Shown here in pieces: positions 4,857-5,832 of a stretch of DNA of 5,832 bases (the first letter of the stretch is position 1; every line of letters starts with the position of its first letter). The notes beneath the pieces were generated by a model that was given only the letters and a program-made list of their open reading frames with translations, was not told the DNA's origin and made no database searches. The position numbers and the translations under genes were made by a program. The stretch comes from Candidatus Altarchaeales archaeon WOR_SM1_86-2 (lineage in GTDB: Archaea; Altiarchaeota; Altiarchaeia; IMC4; MCBC01), in NCBI GenBank assembly GCA_001723855.1, contig MCBC01000093.1, positions 1 through 5,832 on the forward strand, given 5' to 3'.

Positions 4857-5263
4857 TTTATATTGATTCAAATGTATTTATTTACGCCGCCCTTTATCAG
4901 GACGCCAGGGGTGATAACGCAAGAAAACTCGTAAAGGAAGTTACCGATGGAGAGATAATCGCATCCACTTCTTCACTAACCTTTGATGAAGTTTTCTGGG
5001 TAGTTAAAAAAGAGCGCGGATTTGAGATGGCTCTTGAAGCAGGTAAAGCACTTCTTTTAATGCGAAACCTTACATTTATCTCTGTTGATGATACGGTACT
5101 CTGGCAGGCGCATAATTTGATTGGGAAACACAGGTTCGATCCAAGAGACGGCATTCATGCGGCATGTGCTCTTATTCATGGTATCCATACCATAATATCT
5201 GAGGATGATGACTTTGACAGGGTAAAAGAGTTTGAAAGAAAGGGTCTGGATGAAATATTTTGA
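4853..5263 (+). CDS. vapC: VapC-type PIN-domain ribonuclease toxin
   Basis: This is a 136-residue PIN-domain toxin, expected to cut RNA with Mg or Mn and stop translation when not held by VapB. Motifs are in order: MIYIDSNVFIY with D5; the second acidic site in TFDEVFW (E46); DPRDGIHAACA with D99; and the end of the active site, SEDDDFDRV (D118 to D120). All four acidic positions are present, so it looks active. I chose the ATG at 4853, which overlaps the vapB stop by ATGA, over a GTG at 4835 that would add six unlikely residues. Repeat copy D begins 13 bases after the stop. Confidence 0.93.
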   Translation: MIYIDSNVFIYAALYQDARGDNARKLVKEVTDGEIIASTSSLTFDEVFWVVKKERGFEMALEAGKALLLMRNLTFISVDDTVLWQAHNLIGKHRFDPRDGIHAACALIHGIHTIISEDDDFDRVKEFERKGLDEIF

Positions 5264-5266
5264 TTG

Positions 5267-5280
5267 GTCACCCTGATGAC
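5267..5280. repeat. Imperfect palindrome at the left edge of copy D
   Basis: GTCACC, CT, GATGAC pairs at five of six positions and begins three bases after the vapC stop. It is the counterpart of the perfect palindrome at 1963-1976. It could be the boundary of the repeat, a terminator hairpin for vapC, or a recognition site. Confidence 0.45.
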
Positions 5281-5462
5281 ATTAAGTTATGATTAAAAGA
5301 AATGAGGGATGTATGGGTTTTAGATTTAATTTTATTACCTTAATTTTAAAATAAATAAAGGAATAAAGAGAAAATTCGGCTGCTGATTCCGGTAGAAATC
5401 ATCGGGGGGTGGCTGGGGACTCAGCCAGATTCGGATTTATGAATCTGAAGATATGATATAGT
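5277..5462 (+). repeat. Dispersed structured repeat, copy D
   Basis: This is a near-complete copy. Hairpin 1 has decayed (5382-5390 with 5395-5403, two mismatches, loop GGTA). Hairpins 2 and 3 are at their best: TGGCTG 5410-5415 with CAGCCA 5422-5427, and CAGATTC 5426-5432 with GAATCTG 5441-5447, loop GGATTTAT. In hairpin 3 the sixth pair is U-A here and C-G in copies A (aligned) and B; the third and seventh are G-C and C-G here but G-U and U-G in B and C. These changes keep the stem, as selection on an RNA would. The copy ends in ATGATATAGT before the UPF0175 promoter. Confidence 0.85.
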
Positions 5463-5475
5463 AATGAGTTTTTAT
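5376..5475 (+). ncRNA. Predicted structured RNA or leader from copy D
   Basis: The TATA-like stretch TTTTAAAATAAAT (5344-5356) predicts a start near 5376. A run of five T (5469-5473) after the hairpins could end the RNA at about 95-100 bases, a layout much like copy B. The T-run also overlaps the predicted TATA box of the next gene. Confidence 0.4.
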
Positions 5476-5478
5476 TAA
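5469..5478 (+). promoter_or_regulatory. Promoter of the UPF0175 antitoxin
   Basis: TTTTTATTAA is centred about 27 bases before the ATG at 5501, and no ribosome binding site is visible, so a leaderless or near-leaderless transcript is likely. Confidence 0.5.
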
Positions 5479-5500
5479 AACAGATACGAATATAATTAGA

Positions 5501-5776
5501 ATGGAAACAATAACTGCGGAGGTTACTCTGCCGGGAAGTGTTTTTACTTTGTTTAGAACAAGGAAGGAGGATCTGGCTCATCTGATAAAAAAATCATTTG
5601 TTTTAGAGCAGTACAGGGAAGGAAAAATTTCCATAGGGAAAGCAGCGGAATTATTAGGCATGACAAAATGGGAGATGTTTGGTCTGCTAAAAGACCGTAA
5701 AATACCCGTGAATTATGATGTTGAGGAGTTTGAGAAGGACATTGAAACATTAAAGAAACTAAAGTTGATGGAATGA
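5501..5776 (+). CDS. UPF0175 family antitoxin
   Basis: This 91-residue protein belongs to UPF0175, small helix-turn-helix proteins that act as antitoxins to PIN-like toxins in archaea and cyanobacteria. The order of motifs fits: a start with TLPGSVFTLFRTRKEDL, then LEQYREGKISIGKAAELLGM, then TKWEMFGLLKDRKIPVNYD, which is the helix-turn-helix (about 40-65), then an acidic helical tail that would contact the toxin. The start is set by the promoter distance. Its stop overlaps the next start by ATGA, the same layout as vapBC, although the two antitoxins are unrelated. It probably represses its own promoter. It lies directly behind repeat copy D. Confidence 0.9.
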   Translation: METITAEVTLPGSVFTLFRTRKEDLAHLIKKSFVLEQYREGKISIGKAAELLGMTKWEMFGLLKDRKIPVNYDVEEFEKDIETLKKLKLME

Positions 5777-5832
5777 TCGTTGTAAGTAATTCGTCACCTT
5801 TGATATTTCTTTCTGCAGCAGGGTTTTTAGAC
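5773..5832 (+). CDS. PIN-like toxin (DUF3368 type), 5' end only
   Basis: Twenty codons run to the window edge: MIVVSNSSPLIFLSAAGFLD. This is the typical opening of DUF3368 PIN-like toxins, the usual partners of UPF0175. The PIN domain's first acidic position holds Asn (SNSSPLI rather than SDxSPLI), which occurs in this family. The start overlaps the antitoxin stop. Activity cannot be judged from this fragment. Confidence 0.85.
   Translation, partial: MIVVSNSSPLIFLSAAGFLD

Noticed and set aside
1486..5462. Classical integron attC sites
   Set aside because: The repeats lie between gene units and fold, but the paired GTTRRRY and RYYYAAC core sites are not seen and no integrase is present.

Overview
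The window looks archaeal, probably euryarchaeal. It has TATA-like boxes 25-30 bases upstream of starts, sometimes with no leader and no Shine-Dalgarno sequence. It also has an archaeal-type pyrB end, a Cas6, an AbrB/PIN toxin-antitoxin pair and a UPF0175/PIN pair. This is inference from gene style; nothing here fixes the genus, although an uncultured methanogen or ANME-type lineage would fit. Base use changes sharply at the left edge: the pyrB end is rich in G and C at third positions, while everything downstream is A/T-rich. This suggests that an accessory island begins just after pyrB.

Layout: 1-438 is the 3' half of pyrB. 439-676 has no intact gene, only a possible hydrophobic gene remnant on the minus strand and the cas6 promoter. 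677-1411 is a complete cas6 with no CRISPR array or other cas gene in view. 1412-2199 is a decayed zone with two copies of a dispersed repeat and gene fragments. 2200-2610 encodes a very acidic, internally duplicated protein of unknown function. 2694-2767 is a 74-base inverted-repeat element. 2810-3826 encodes a SEC-C zinc-binding protein with further Cys pairs. 3827-4412 holds gene fragments and a possible minus-strand small gene. 4599-5263 is a VapB (AbrB-type)/VapC pair. 5501 to the right edge is a UPF0175 antitoxin followed by the first 20 codons of a PIN-like toxin. Both toxin genes overlap their antitoxin gene by ATGA.

The most interesting content is a repeat family that no gene explains. 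Four same-strand copies (A 1486-1795, B 2013-2200, C 4413-4556, D 5277-5462) share an A/T-rich half with a TATA-like promoter, followed by a half that folds into up to three small hairpins. The third hairpin keeps its pairing through compensatory base changes between copies and keeps the loop GGATTTAT (GGGCTTAT in copy A). This is what a structured RNA would look like. Each copy sits just upstream of a gene, gene pair or gene fragment, so the region reads as an array of gene cassettes separated by direct repeats, each possibly making an RNA of about 95 bases or a structured leader. An orphan Cas6, an enzyme that cuts RNA next to small hairpins, lies just upstream of the first copy. A link between the two is speculation but can be tested.
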